Of a stretch of 64,000 bases of DNA, positions 47,327-56,643 are shown in pieces. Positions within the stretch are counted from its first letter, which is position 1. Every line of letters begins with the position of its first letter. The DNA is from Rossellomorea aquimaris (GTDB taxonomy: Bacteria; Bacillota; Bacilli; Bacillales; Bacillaceae_B). A program made the position numbers and the translations under genes. A model generated the notes under the pieces. The model saw nothing but the letters and a program-made list of their open reading frames with translations, searched no databases and was not told the DNA's origin. Where the stretch lies: contig NZ_CP141595.1 in NCBI RefSeq assembly GCF_035590735.1, positions 3,806,001 through 3,870,000 on the forward strand, given 5' to 3'.

Positions 47327-48596
47327 ACTTTTTTATTTGAAGAGGTTCAATATGGTTAAAGATTAACTTTTTCAATAGCTCATTCGATAATTGAAGATAG
47401 TGATTGGAAGAAATCAGGTCCCCCTTCTCTTTAAAATAAACCGCTAGTCGTTCTGAAAATGACGCGGCCTTATAACGATCATATTGCTTCATCATTGGCA
47501 GACCACGATCGATTAAATAGTCGCTAAGCCGTTTATCATCCTCTGTCGCATCTAAATACAACACCATCAACTCCGTATATTTAACGGACTCTTGATCTTT
47601 AAAATCTTTTAGGTTCTCCTGCAAAAGATTGATTGCTATTTCCCTCTCGTTCAAGTCCAGCAACACTTGTACCATTTCAATCAATGTGCCGTAATACCCC
47701 ATTGTATGCTTTTTTTTCAATTTGAGGGACTGGGAGAAATAGTCTAACGACTCTTGCAGCCTTCCTTTTTTTCTATTTAGCAATCCGAAATTATGAAGGG
47801 CGGTAATTTTCGTTTCGTTATCCTTTAACATCTCTGCATCGTTTAAGGCCGTATGCAACATGACTTCTGCACGTTCAAAATCGTTAATATAAATCAAGTT
47901 AGCCGATAATCCGATTTTTACATGGAGTATCCTCAAAATGTTCCCAGTGTTCTGAAAAATCCTCAATGCCTTGTGTGAGTAATGCAGAGACAATGTAAAA
48001 TGCTTCAATAACCCATGATTAGCCGCTTTATAATAATAATAATCTGTTACTTTCTCACTATAGAGATCGGCTCTATCCTCTATTTGATCAAAGATGGAAA
48101 GCGCCTTGGAGTATTGCTGTTTCTGTCCGTAATAAATTCCCTGAAAGAACTCCCATAAATACTTTTCAAACGATGAAAATTTACTCATATTCTTTTTGAG
48201 TCCAAGAGAAGCCTGTTCATATTCGGTTGGATTGTTCGTGAATAATTGATATCGAAGCATGTAAAGCTCAAATAAGTAAACCATTTCCGTACATTGGATA
48301 TAGTCTTTATTTCTTTGTAACTCCTGGTACAGTCTTTCGGCATGATCTCGATGAAGTCTCTCAATCGCTTCATAGAATTGGGCTAGCTGGCGTTTCAAGT
48401 AAAGTGTCTTTGCCGTTTCCTCTTCGATTGATACACCAAGTCGCTTACAAAGTAATTCTAATGTTTCCAGATTCCCTTCTTTAGAACTGTTCTCAATCTT
48501 ACTTAAATGAGTGGTTGAACATATCCCCTTGCAAAGCTGCTCTTGTGTTTTATTTTGTTTTTTTCGATGATAGTAGATGATCCTGCCTATAGACAT
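47325..48596 (-). CDS. HTH-TPR regulator of PlcR/NprR (RRNPP) type, copy 3
   Basis: A 423-aa protein: XRE HTH at about 5-40 (YYHRKKQNKTQEQLCKGICSTTHLSKIEN), then TPR-like repeats (ALHNFGLLNRKKGRLQESLDYFSQSLKLKKK is one clear unit, about residues 275-305). Start at MSIGRI behind GGGGGG; an upstream in-frame ATG has no site. It lies between subtilases C and D. It ends directly in a terminator, so no cognate peptide gene follows. Confidence 0.85.
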   Translation of the reverse strand: MSIGRIIYYHRKKQNKTQEQLCKGICSTTHLSKIENSSKEGNLETLELLCKRLGVSIEEETAKTLYLKRQLAQFYEAIERLHRDHAERLYQELQRNKDYIQCTEMVYLFELYMLRYQLFTNNPTEYEQASLGLKKNMSKFSSFEKYLWEFFQGIYYGQKQQYSKALSIFDQIEDRADLYSEKVTDYYYYKAANHGLLKHFTLSLHYSHKALRIFQNTGNILRILHVKIGLSANLIYINDFERAEVMLHTALNDAEMLKDNETKITALHNFGLLNRKKGRLQESLDYFSQSLKLKKKHTMGYYGTLIEMVQVLLDLNEREIAINLLQENLKDFKDQESVKYTELMVLYLDATEDDKRLSDYLIDRGLPMMKQYDRYKAASFSERLAVYFKEKGDLISSNHYLQLSNELLKKLIFNHIEPLQIKK

Positions 48597-48918
48597 TGCT
48601 TCACTTCCCCCCTTGTATATATCTATCATTATACATAGGATATTCGTTTCTTATAAGCTATTAATGGGAAGTAATTATCCTTATCTTATTGGGTAATATA
48701 TATAAAACATTAATAAATATACATTTTTACCTTTTGAAGGAAAATGGTAAAAAACTGGCTCTCATGCCGTTCTAAAAGAGCGAGCTTTTTATCTATAATA
48801 TACAGTTTAACTTTTAAAAGGGATTGTGTTATTATCGTCCCTCTATTTAATTTTGTGTAACTATATATCAATTGAAACAATAGATATGTACTATCTTGGT
48901 TCACATGGATATACTACA
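48597..48918. other. Intergenic, no gene supported
   Basis: AT-rich stretch of about 320 bp containing the promoter of regulator 3. No clear box, RNA or repeat was recognised. Confidence 0.5.
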
Positions 48919-48964
48919 ATCAAAAAAAGTTCAAGTTTCCCACCCCTAAGGAAACTTGAACTTT
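48919..48964. terminator. Terminator of subtilase D
   Basis: AAAGTTCAAGTTTCC and GGAAACTTGAACTTT are a perfect 15-bp stem with a nine-base loop and a T run on the minus strand. Confidence 0.93.
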
Positions 48965-48981
48965 ATATTATATAATACTAC

Positions 48982-51900
48982 CTATGATCTCATGCCTAAT
49001 TCGGCCAGTATATCTTGAAGGTCCTTTCCATCACTTTCAGATTGTGGTTCCGGAGGATTTTTCACATCCGGATTTTTTGATAGATAATTTGTTACAACAA
49101 AATTCATATCTTTACTATCAACAGTACCGTCATTGTTGATATCTGACTCACGATTGCCCGAACCCCAATGCTCTTTGATCGAAATTGCATCGAAAATATC
49201 GATAACATCATCTTGGTTTACATCCCCAGGTGTCATATACCATATTCCATTATATAGTAATTGCCCATAGGAGTATTCATCCGTCACAATCCCTGCGTAA
49301 ACTGGTTTCTCTATGGCAAAGTGTCCAGGTAGATGAACTTCCATTATGAAAGGTTTATTTGTGATCGGTAATCCGGGAACCCTGTAAATACCATAGCGAT
49401 CAAGACTTTCTGTTCCATGATATTCGTTTCCATTTTGATCGATAAGCTTTATCGTTGCATCCGCTTTCGTCCAGTCGCCAGTGTACCCTAATCCACCTGC
49501 TTGTAGTTTCCCGTATACTTCAGAGAATGTCGGTACGATTTTCATGGTTTCTCCTGCGTGTGGAATGGTTAGATCGGTATTACTACTGTCAAGATAGTGG
49601 AATGTAGGATATATATCTCCTGCTATTTGGAAGCTAGTATCCTTCACCTTCATGTTCAGATTCACGGCTTTTACTTTCCCACTTAGAGGCTTGTCTGTGT
49701 TTAAAGTGATAGTAAGGTTGTTTCCTTTAAACTCTGTTTTTACGATAGGATCTGCTTCCGTCGTTATGGTTTCATTAGGTGTTGCTTCTACCAATTCAAA
49801 ATTCTTATTGAAATTAGGAATTGTCCACACTCCTGACATCATATTTTCAACATGATTCAAGACCAAAGAAGCCTTAAAGCTGTCCCCTGTTTGATAGGAA
49901 TCGTCTATAGAACTGATATATCCGTAAGGCATATTTTCTTTAATAAAGTAATAGGATTTTGTCTCACTGCGATTTCCCGCTGAGTCATTTGCATAAATCG
50001 AGTACTTCATTAAAGGTTTATTTTCGTCTAAAGATACTGTTAAGTCAGCATTTCCGTCTTTATCTACCGGGATTTCAGGATTATAATTACCGTTAATAGA
50101 ATAATCAATCGTATTGATTGATTGATTCACATCCATTCCTACAGCTATCATGTTCTCTACTTCCGGATCGTATACACTTGCTGGAAACGTATATAACTCC
50201 TGATTCGCTGAATACTCAATGACCGGTGATTCCCTGCTATCCAATTCACTCGTGATTGTTGGTTCATGTGGGTCAATAAATAGATCAACATTCTGAGTGA
50301 ATGAAAGGTCTCTTTTGCTCGTTCCAATGATTTTGATCTTATAGTATCCTGGTTGAGCTTTTGATTTTACAGATTCAATCGGCTGACTCTCATCTCCTGT
50401 AAAAGCATAGAATTCCCCATCAAAGACATTTGTAAGGATATAATTAACCCCATCATAAGCTGAGGTCAAATCCATTGTGCCTAAAAACCCTAAATCCTCA
50501 CCTGTTTCCCCGTTTGTCAATACGACATCCATTTTTTCCATAGGGGACTTAAAGTTAAACCTTAAATCCACACTTGTATTCGCGTAATAACGCCATTTGT
50601 CATGCAGATATTTAGGCGAGATGGCAGGAGATGAAAGCTCCGTTAAATTGAATCCTCCTTCCATTATTCTGAACGCAAATGGGATTCGATACGATTCATT
50701 TGGATCTTGTTTATTTTCAAACGTAACATACCCTTCATACATACCAATTTCAGCTATTTTTGGAACAGTTAAAAAGATATTTGTATGAATCGTAGAGTTC
50801 GGCTTCACTTTGACCTTATCGTCTACTACAACTTGTACACCATTTGTTTCCGGATCAAGGGATGTAGGTGTAAATTCAACACCAACCTCAAAATGTTTCT
50901 TCTTGTCGCTTTTATTTTCAATGCTAATTGACTTTTGGGTACTTACGTTGCCTTCATCGGTAAAGAACGACCCAAAACGTATGCCTCCTGAATTTGTCTC
51001 AATATCGATCCGGTCACCATGATCAATCATGGGGGTTGTATCCTTGATTTTTAATTCAGTATTTGAATGAATCGCTTGGTACGGATCCACTCTACCGGCA
51101 CCAACATCAAACACACTATATTTTCCATTTAGAGGAACCGCGGTGTTCATTAAAATCGTTTTAATTTCCTCAGGTTTTAAATCAGGATGTTGCTGTAACA
51201 TAAGGGCGACAATTCCACTTACATGAGGTGCAGCCATGGATGTTCCTGAATAACGGTCGTAAGCATATTGGTAGTCTGAAGATGAGTCAATAAATACAGA
51301 ATAAGCAGGCACAGTCGAAAGAATGCTCACCCCTGGCGCAGTTACTTCAGGTTTTATATCCATGTTTTTCCTGGAAGGGCCTCTTGAGCTAAAGTTAGCT
51401 AATTCATCTTTCTTAGTATTTTTTACTGTGTAATCTGTAAACGTTAGCTTTACTTCTCCTGAAGCGAGAAGTTTCTTTACTTTGTTCCCGTCTTGATTCG
51501 TCATATAGAAGGATGGAATGAATCGGTGGTCTTCACCTGTATAAGATGAAACTTCTTCTATTTCCGGGTCACTGTAATAGATTATGACTGCTTTCGCTCC
51601 ATGTTCTTTTGCATACACAATTTTATCTTGCGTTCCAATCACACCATGATTGACTAACACTATTTTATCCGATACATCTTTTCCTTCAAAATCGCTCTCT
51701 CTTCCATCACCTAAATCTAAGACTTCAACTGTTTCATCTTTTAATGTACTTAAGTCAGTGACAAAATCATTGGCATATTCTTGGATATAAATCGTTTCAC
51801 CGTTGTTTAATGTAGCATCAAAGCTTGTGATCGGTAATGAAGTCGAGCTTGCCCCAACAGTAAGAGCCAATGCTGCTGAACCGGGAGTTCCAAGGGAATA

Positions 51901-53040
51901 GGAACGTGATCCGTTATTACCTGCTGAAACTACAGTCACAACACCATTTAATACAGCGTTGTTAACAGCAATACTTGTAGGATCAAGTGGTTCATTTACG
52001 TTTAATCCCAAGGATAGATTTATGACATCCATCCCATCGGCGACAGCTCGATCAATTCCAGCTATGATATCTTCCGTCTGTCCAGATCCATATGGACCCA
52101 ATACTCTGTATCCATACAATTCGACCTCAGGTGCTATCCCTTTTACCGTCACACCACCTGTATTTTTTGCTTGTGCTGCAATCGTACCAGACACATGTGT
52201 ACCATGTGTGGTGTAGTAAAAATTAAAATTGTTGGTCAATGGACGCCCAGATTCTTTCCAATCATCATATGTCGTTTCCATTGGATCGTTATCACCATCT
52301 ATTACATCATACCCACCTGCAAATGCATCTTCTAAATCAGGATGATGATAATCGATCCCAGTATCAATGACCCCTACTTTAATCCCTTTTCCCGTAATAC
52401 CCTCTTCATGGAGTTTGTCGATTCCTAAGAAGGGAATGCTATCAGTCATATGAAGTTTTTCTTGTTCATTTCCATTTATTGTTTCATCCGGTTCTATGGA
52501 AAATGAATGACTTTTATAAACGGCCTTTACTCCATTTATATTTAGTAAACCTTCTATTTCATTCGACGGGATGATAATAGCCATTCCATTAAACGCCTTT
52601 TGATAGGTTTTATCTACTTTTACCCCATTCTTCTTAGCGTATTCTTTAAATGCTTCTTGCTCATTTTTTACCTTATCCTTTGCAGCCTTTTTTGTTAATT
52701 TCTCACCCTTTAGAGTTGAACTTAACAAAGCGATTTCTTCTGGCATTGATTGAAATTCTACAATCACGGTCTTTTCTGTTTCTTCCGTCAATTCACCCTG
52801 TTCAAAGCCTATTAATCCTTCGTTGTGATTAGCTTCTAAAACTTTTAATGCTGCTCTTTGTTTTTCCGATAAAGCAGATAAAATATCCTCTGCAGTTTCA
52901 CTTCCCATCGCTCTCACATTTGTACCTTTGCTAAACAATGGATTTAAAATTGACGCAATTAAGAGAAAGATCATCATAATCATTCCGCTCTTTTTAAACG
53001 TAATTCTCCTTACCTTTCTCGTAAATCTCTTCATTTCCAT
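48982..53040 (-). CDS. Secreted subtilase D with cohesin-like and dockerin-like domains
   Basis: A 1352-aa S8 protease. Long signal region about 1-44 with a basic N terminus; LSALSEKQRAALKVLEANH segment; I9 propeptide; Asp226, His279 (in THGTH, where A has DHGTH), Asn375 and Ser601 (GTSMAAP); PA insert; Fn3/Ig-like domains; cohesin-like domain with ASLVLNHVENMMSG; regulatory-like domain with LPGHFAIEKP; dockerin-like loops about 1272-1320 (DVNQDDVIDIFDAISI and DINNDGTVDSKD); tail DLQDILAELGMRS. GGAGGG is six bases before the ATG. Confidence 0.9.
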   Translation of the reverse strand: MEMKRFTRKVRRITFKKSGMIMMIFLLIASILNPLFSKGTNVRAMGSETAEDILSALSEKQRAALKVLEANHNEGLIGFEQGELTEETEKTVIVEFQSMPEEIALLSSTLKGEKLTKKAAKDKVKNEQEAFKEYAKKNGVKVDKTYQKAFNGMAIIIPSNEIEGLLNINGVKAVYKSHSFSIEPDETINGNEQEKLHMTDSIPFLGIDKLHEEGITGKGIKVGVIDTGIDYHHPDLEDAFAGGYDVIDGDNDPMETTYDDWKESGRPLTNNFNFYYTTHGTHVSGTIAAQAKNTGGVTVKGIAPEVELYGYRVLGPYGSGQTEDIIAGIDRAVADGMDVINLSLGLNVNEPLDPTSIAVNNAVLNGVVTVVSAGNNGSRSYSLGTPGSAALALTVGASSTSLPITSFDATLNNGETIYIQEYANDFVTDLSTLKDETVEVLDLGDGRESDFEGKDVSDKIVLVNHGVIGTQDKIVYAKEHGAKAVIIYYSDPEIEEVSSYTGEDHRFIPSFYMTNQDGNKVKKLLASGEVKLTFTDYTVKNTKKDELANFSSRGPSRKNMDIKPEVTAPGVSILSTVPAYSVFIDSSSDYQYAYDRYSGTSMAAPHVSGIVALMLQQHPDLKPEEIKTILMNTAVPLNGKYSVFDVGAGRVDPYQAIHSNTELKIKDTTPMIDHGDRIDIETNSGGIRFGSFFTDEGNVSTQKSISIENKSDKKKHFEVGVEFTPTSLDPETNGVQVVVDDKVKVKPNSTIHTNIFLTVPKIAEIGMYEGYVTFENKQDPNESYRIPFAFRIMEGGFNLTELSSPAISPKYLHDKWRYYANTSVDLRFNFKSPMEKMDVVLTNGETGEDLGFLGTMDLTSAYDGVNYILTNVFDGEFYAFTGDESQPIESVKSKAQPGYYKIKIIGTSKRDLSFTQNVDLFIDPHEPTITSELDSRESPVIEYSANQELYTFPASVYDPEVENMIAVGMDVNQSINTIDYSINGNYNPEIPVDKDGNADLTVSLDENKPLMKYSIYANDSAGNRSETKSYYFIKENMPYGYISSIDDSYQTGDSFKASLVLNHVENMMSGVWTIPNFNKNFELVEATPNETITTEADPIVKTEFKGNNLTITLNTDKPLSGKVKAVNLNMKVKDTSFQIAGDIYPTFHYLDSSNTDLTIPHAGETMKIVPTFSEVYGKLQAGGLGYTGDWTKADATIKLIDQNGNEYHGTESLDRYGIYRVPGLPITNKPFIMEVHLPGHFAIEKPVYAGIVTDEYSYGQLLYNGIWYMTPGDVNQDDVIDIFDAISIKEHWGSGNRESDINNDGTVDSKDMNFVVTNYLSKNPDVKNPPEPQSESDGKDLQDILAELGMRS

Positions 53041-53315
53041 TTTAATCCCTCCATAAGATAGTAAAATCTAAATCTCTTTAAAATTTTCTTTTAAAAGTAA
53101 TTATTACCTCTTGGGGGAAAAAATGAAATTTATATATAGTAACAAACCCTATCGACCCTTTATACCTAGGTTAATAGAATACTATCCACTATTTAATAAA
53201 TGACAAATACTACAATATAACGAAAAATATTGGAATTCATATGGGAAAATTACATACTTAGACATTTTGTGTGGAGTAAAAGGAGGAGGAAAAGTAAAGT
53301 GGTTATTAGATTTAT
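53041..53315. promoter_or_regulatory. Upstream region of subtilase D with a TTGGGGG word
   Basis: TTGGGGG at 53112-53118 lies about 72 bp upstream of the start. No gene is supported; a plus-strand frame here runs into the antisense of aspA and is rejected. Confidence 0.4.
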
Positions 53316-53356
53316 CGTTAAAAAAATGCTTGCAGAGAATTTTTACGTTCTCTGCA
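53316..53356 (-). terminator. Terminator of aspA
   Basis: GCTTGCAGAGAA and TTCTCTGCAAGC form a perfect 12-bp stem followed by ATTTTTTT on the minus strand. Confidence 0.92.
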
Positions 53357-53409
53357 AGCTTTTATTTATATTAGTTTCCCTGCTTTTAAAGTTGATGAAT
53401 AATGTTCCC

Positions 53410-54840
53410 CTATTCCCGATCAAAAAGCACGCGCCCAGCAATCCCCGGGTTCGTCATTTCATAAGGGTTTAAGATTAAATCAAGCTCTTCTTCTGTCAAA
53501 ACATCATATTCCAAGCATAGCTCTCTCACTGATTTTCCTTTTAGAATGGCTTCCCTGGCGATTCTGGATACGACTTCATACCCCAAGTGAGGATTCACAG
53601 CTGTAATGATTCCCACACTATTTTCCACATACTCTTTCATACGTGTCTCATTCGCTTCAATTCCCACAAGACAATTGTCCGTAAAGCTTCTGAACGCATT
53701 GTTCATGATACTGATGGATTGAAGGAGGTTGAATACGAGTACAGGCTCCATCACGTTCAATTCAAGCTGGCCTGCTTCTGATGCCAAGGAGATGGTCTGA
53801 TCATTTCCCATGACCTGAAAGGCTACCTGATTGATCAGTTCCGGCATGACCGGATTCACTTTACCAGGCATGATGGAAGAACCAGGCTGTCTGGATGGCA
53901 GTGAAATTTCACCAAGTCCGGCCCTTGGCCCTGAAGCCATCATGCGCAGGTCATTGGCGATCTTGGACATATTGACCATACATACCTTCAATGCAGCCGA
54001 AACTTCAGTGTATGCGTCGGTATTTTGCGTAGCATCCACAAGGTGCTCAGCCCCCGTTAGTGGCAAACCACTGATATCAGCCAGATGCTTCACGACACTC
54101 TCGATATAAACAGGATCCGCGTTCAATCCAGTCCCTACTGCAGTCGCCCCCATGTTTACTTCATAGAGATGATCCCGTGTTCGTCCGATCCGTTTAATAT
54201 CACGCTCCACCACCCTGCTATAGGCTTCAAATTCCTGGCCAAGGCGAATCGGAACAGCATCCTGCAGGTGGGTACGTCCCATTTTAATAACGTGATCAAA
54301 CTCCTGAGCTTTCTTTTTAAACGCGTTCAGCATATGTTCCATCGTGACAAGAAGCTTCTCTAATAATTTCAAAGTGGAAATATGGATCACCGTCGGGAAT
54401 ACGTCATTGGTTGACTGTGACATATTCACATGACTGTTCGGGCTTACCTTTCCGTATTCCCCTTTACGATGGGACATGAGCTCCAGGGCACGATTGGCAA
54501 TGACTTCATTGGCATTCATGTTGATGGAAGTCCCTGCTCCTCCCTGGATGGGATCGACGATGAAGAATTCATGAAGCTTCCCTTCCAATATTTCATCAGA
54601 AGCTTGCACGATGGCTTGACCGATCCCGTCATAAAGACGTGTGGTTTCCATGTTTGCCAGTGCTGCCGCTTTCTTCACGACTGCTAAGGCATCAATCATC
54701 TCTTTATGGATTTTGTACCCCGTAACCGGAAAGTTTTCCACTGCCCGTAAGGTTTGAATTCCATAGTACACATCTTCAGGTACTTCTTTTTCTCCAAGAA
54801 AATCTTTTTCTATTCTAAATCCACTAGTGACATTTATCAT
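53410..54840 (-). CDS. aspA: Aspartate ammonia-lyase
   Basis: A 476-aa fumarase/aspartase family enzyme converting L-aspartate to fumarate and ammonia. Landmarks: GGAGTSINMNANEVIANRAL near 100, SQSTNDVFPT near 138, and the flexible signature loop SRQPGSSIMPGKVNPVMPE near 315 with the catalytic Ser. The aspartase rather than fumarase reading rests on overall similarity to AspA. GAGGAG is six bases before the ATG. It fits the catabolism of amino acids released by the nearby proteases. Confidence 0.93.
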   Translation of the reverse strand: MINVTSGFRIEKDFLGEKEVPEDVYYGIQTLRAVENFPVTGYKIHKEMIDALAVVKKAAALANMETTRLYDGIGQAIVQASDEILEGKLHEFFIVDPIQGGAGTSINMNANEVIANRALELMSHRKGEYGKVSPNSHVNMSQSTNDVFPTVIHISTLKLLEKLLVTMEHMLNAFKKKAQEFDHVIKMGRTHLQDAVPIRLGQEFEAYSRVVERDIKRIGRTRDHLYEVNMGATAVGTGLNADPVYIESVVKHLADISGLPLTGAEHLVDATQNTDAYTEVSAALKVCMVNMSKIANDLRMMASGPRAGLGEISLPSRQPGSSIMPGKVNPVMPELINQVAFQVMGNDQTISLASEAGQLELNVMEPVLVFNLLQSISIMNNAFRSFTDNCLVGIEANETRMKEYVENSVGIITAVNPHLGYEVVSRIAREAILKGKSVRELCLEYDVLTEEELDLILNPYEMTNPGIAGRVLFDRE

Positions 54841-55178
54841 TTTATTCTCCTCATTTTCGAATTACAGTTACTCTAATTGATGATTTTATCAATTCCTGAC
54901 ACAGTAGGCAACGATTAATGACAAATCCCCATTTATTTCATTACTCTCCATATAAAAAAGCGCACTTCTTAAATATACGCTTGAATGAAGGATATTGGGT
55001 TTTATCAGAGTGATTACCTGACAAGACCCTTTTTATCCATGAAGTGCCTCAGATTCTGAAGCGAGAATCTCGCTCCATTATTGCGTTTTTTTTGATTATT
55101 CATTTTTTTATAACTAGTAATCATAAGATGATGATACAATAAAAAATGTAGTCATTATAATCAATAGGAGTGATAGAC
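54841..55178. other. Intergenic, promoters of two divergent genes
   Basis: About 340 bp without a gene. A weak stem with GCGCACTT near 54960 is not convincing as a terminator. Confidence 0.5.
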
Positions 55179-55601
55179 ATGTCAGTCAATGTTTACCTTA
55201 ATTTTAATGGGAATTGTCGAGAAGCTGTTGAGTATTATGCAGAAGTATTCGGTACAGAGCCACCACAGATTATGACGTTTGCAGAAGCACCTCCCCACCC
55301 GGATTATCCACTTCCTGAAGCAGCTAAGAACCTGGTGTTACATACAAGACTGACAATCGATGGCAGCAACGTCATGTTTTCCGACGTGTTTCCTGATATG
55401 CCTTTTGTAGAAGGGAACAATATCACCCTGGCCCTCGTAAGCAAGGATACTGAAGTGTTGACGGCCCGTTTCCACAAATTGAAAGAAGGCGGTAAAGTGG
55501 ATATGGAGCTTCAGGAGACGTTCTGGAGTAAGTTGTATGGTCAGGTTACCGATAAATTTGGTATTCAGTGGCAGTTTAACTATGAGAGTGAAGACTTGTA
55601 A
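55179..55601 (+). CDS. VOC-fold protein, PhnB/3-demethylubiquinone methyltransferase-like
   Basis: A 140-aa protein with the PhnB-type glyoxalase fold: VYLNFNGNCREAVEYYAEVFG at the start, TFAEAPPHPDYPLPEAAKNLVLHTRLTIDGSNVMFSDV in the middle and FWSKLYGQVTDKFGIQWQFNY at the end. No established reaction. GGAG lies eight bases before ATG at MSVNVYL; a GTG three codons earlier overlaps it. Confidence 0.87.
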   Translation: MSVNVYLNFNGNCREAVEYYAEVFGTEPPQIMTFAEAPPHPDYPLPEAAKNLVLHTRLTIDGSNVMFSDVFPDMPFVEGNNITLALVSKDTEVLTARFHKLKEGGKVDMELQETFWSKLYGQVTDKFGIQWQFNYESEDL

Positions 55602-55623
55602 ATAGTTTAATAAGCAAAGGATT

Positions 55624-55670
55624 AAGGTTCCATTAACTTTATTTAACTAAAGTTAATGGAACCTTTTTTT
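55624..55670. terminator. Bidirectional terminator
   Basis: AAGGTTCCATTAACTTT and AAAGTTAATGGAACCTT form a perfect 17-bp stem with an eight-base loop, between convergent genes. Confidence 0.95.
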
Positions 55671-56643
55671 ATGCGTTCTCTTCAACAGTGTACAGCATAC
55701 ATTTAAGCTTTAAAGTCATTTCATCCAGGGCACGTTTGGCTTCATCCACCGTTCCTATCATATTAATGAAACTATGGACCATATCTTCATAATGCAGCAG
55801 TTCGAAGTTAATCCCTGCCTTCTCCAGACGTTCACCAAAAGCTAGCCCTTCCTCCCTCAGAGGATCGAATTCAGCTGTAACAAGCAGTGTTTCTGGCAAA
55901 CCCTCCATTGAGTGTACTCTTAGAGGTGAAACATATACATCCGAGCCTTCAGAAGGATCATTCAAATAGTGTTGCCAAAACCATTTCATTTTTTCATTTG
56001 TGAGATTGTATGTATGATTTTCCCTGTAGGAAAGTGTGTCAAAGTTATAGTCCATAACCGGGGTAATAAGAACTTGGAGGGACAACTTGTATTCTTCAGA
56101 ACCCCTAAAATATATGGCAGCAGCGGCCGCCAAGTTGCCTCCTGAGCTTTCACCACCGACGGCGATTTTTGTTATGTCCCCTTTCAATCTTTTTCCATTC
56201 CTAAATGTCCATTTAATAGTTTCAATTACATCCAGAAACGCAGAAGGATATTTATGTTCAGGGGCGAGGCGATAACCGACTGAAACGACAACGATGCCCG
56301 CGTGCTTTGATAAATAGCTGCATAGGTTATCTGCACTATCCAAATCTCCAAATACCCAGCCTCCCCCATGGGAATATACGAGGACAGGGTAAGGACCTTC
56401 TCCACTTGGTGTATAGATTCGAACCGGAATGTCATGCCCCTCTGATGAAGGAATGAAGGTATCTTCAACAACCAAGTCATCGATAGAAATTGTAGTGAAG
56501 AATTCTCTGGCACTTTTATAGTATTCTCTGGATTGCTCTGGAGTCAGAATATCCAATGGGGGATGATTAAGTTCTTTCATTTTTTCACTAATATTATGTA
56601 GTAGTTCGCTTACTTGAGGATTAAGAGGCGCCTTCACTTTCAT
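55669..56643 (-). CDS. Alpha/beta hydrolase, HSL-type esterase, in a Fur-box operon
   Basis: A 324-aa esterase of the hormone-sensitive lipase group. Oxyanion motif HGGGW near 90, nucleophile GESSGG near 160, Asp in AEFDPLREEG near 260 and His in EDMVHSF near 290. The substrate is unknown; esterase or lactonase activity is expected. Its ATG overlaps the stop of the acetyltransferase by one base (TGATG), so translation is coupled and it shares the iron-responsive promoter. A role in trimming a siderophore or acyl intermediate is possible but unproven. Confidence 0.88.
   Translation of the reverse strand: MKVKAPLNPQVSELLHNISEKMKELNHPPLDILTPEQSREYYKSAREFFTTISIDDLVVEDTFIPSSEGHDIPVRIYTPSGEGPYPVLVYSHGGGWVFGDLDSADNLCSYLSKHAGIVVVSVGYRLAPEHKYPSAFLDVIETIKWTFRNGKRLKGDITKIAVGGESSGGNLAAAAAIYFRGSEEYKLSLQVLITPVMDYNFDTLSYRENHTYNLTNEKMKWFWQHYLNDPSEGSDVYVSPLRVHSMEGLPETLLVTAEFDPLREEGLAFGERLEKAGINFELLHYEDMVHSFINMIGTVDEAKRALDEMTLKLKCMLYTVEENA

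Noticed and set aside
53230..53472. Plus-strand 80-codon frame with an AGGAGG-like stretch nearby
   Set aside because: The AGGAGG lies inside the frame and not before its start, and the frame runs through the aspA terminator into antisense of aspA.
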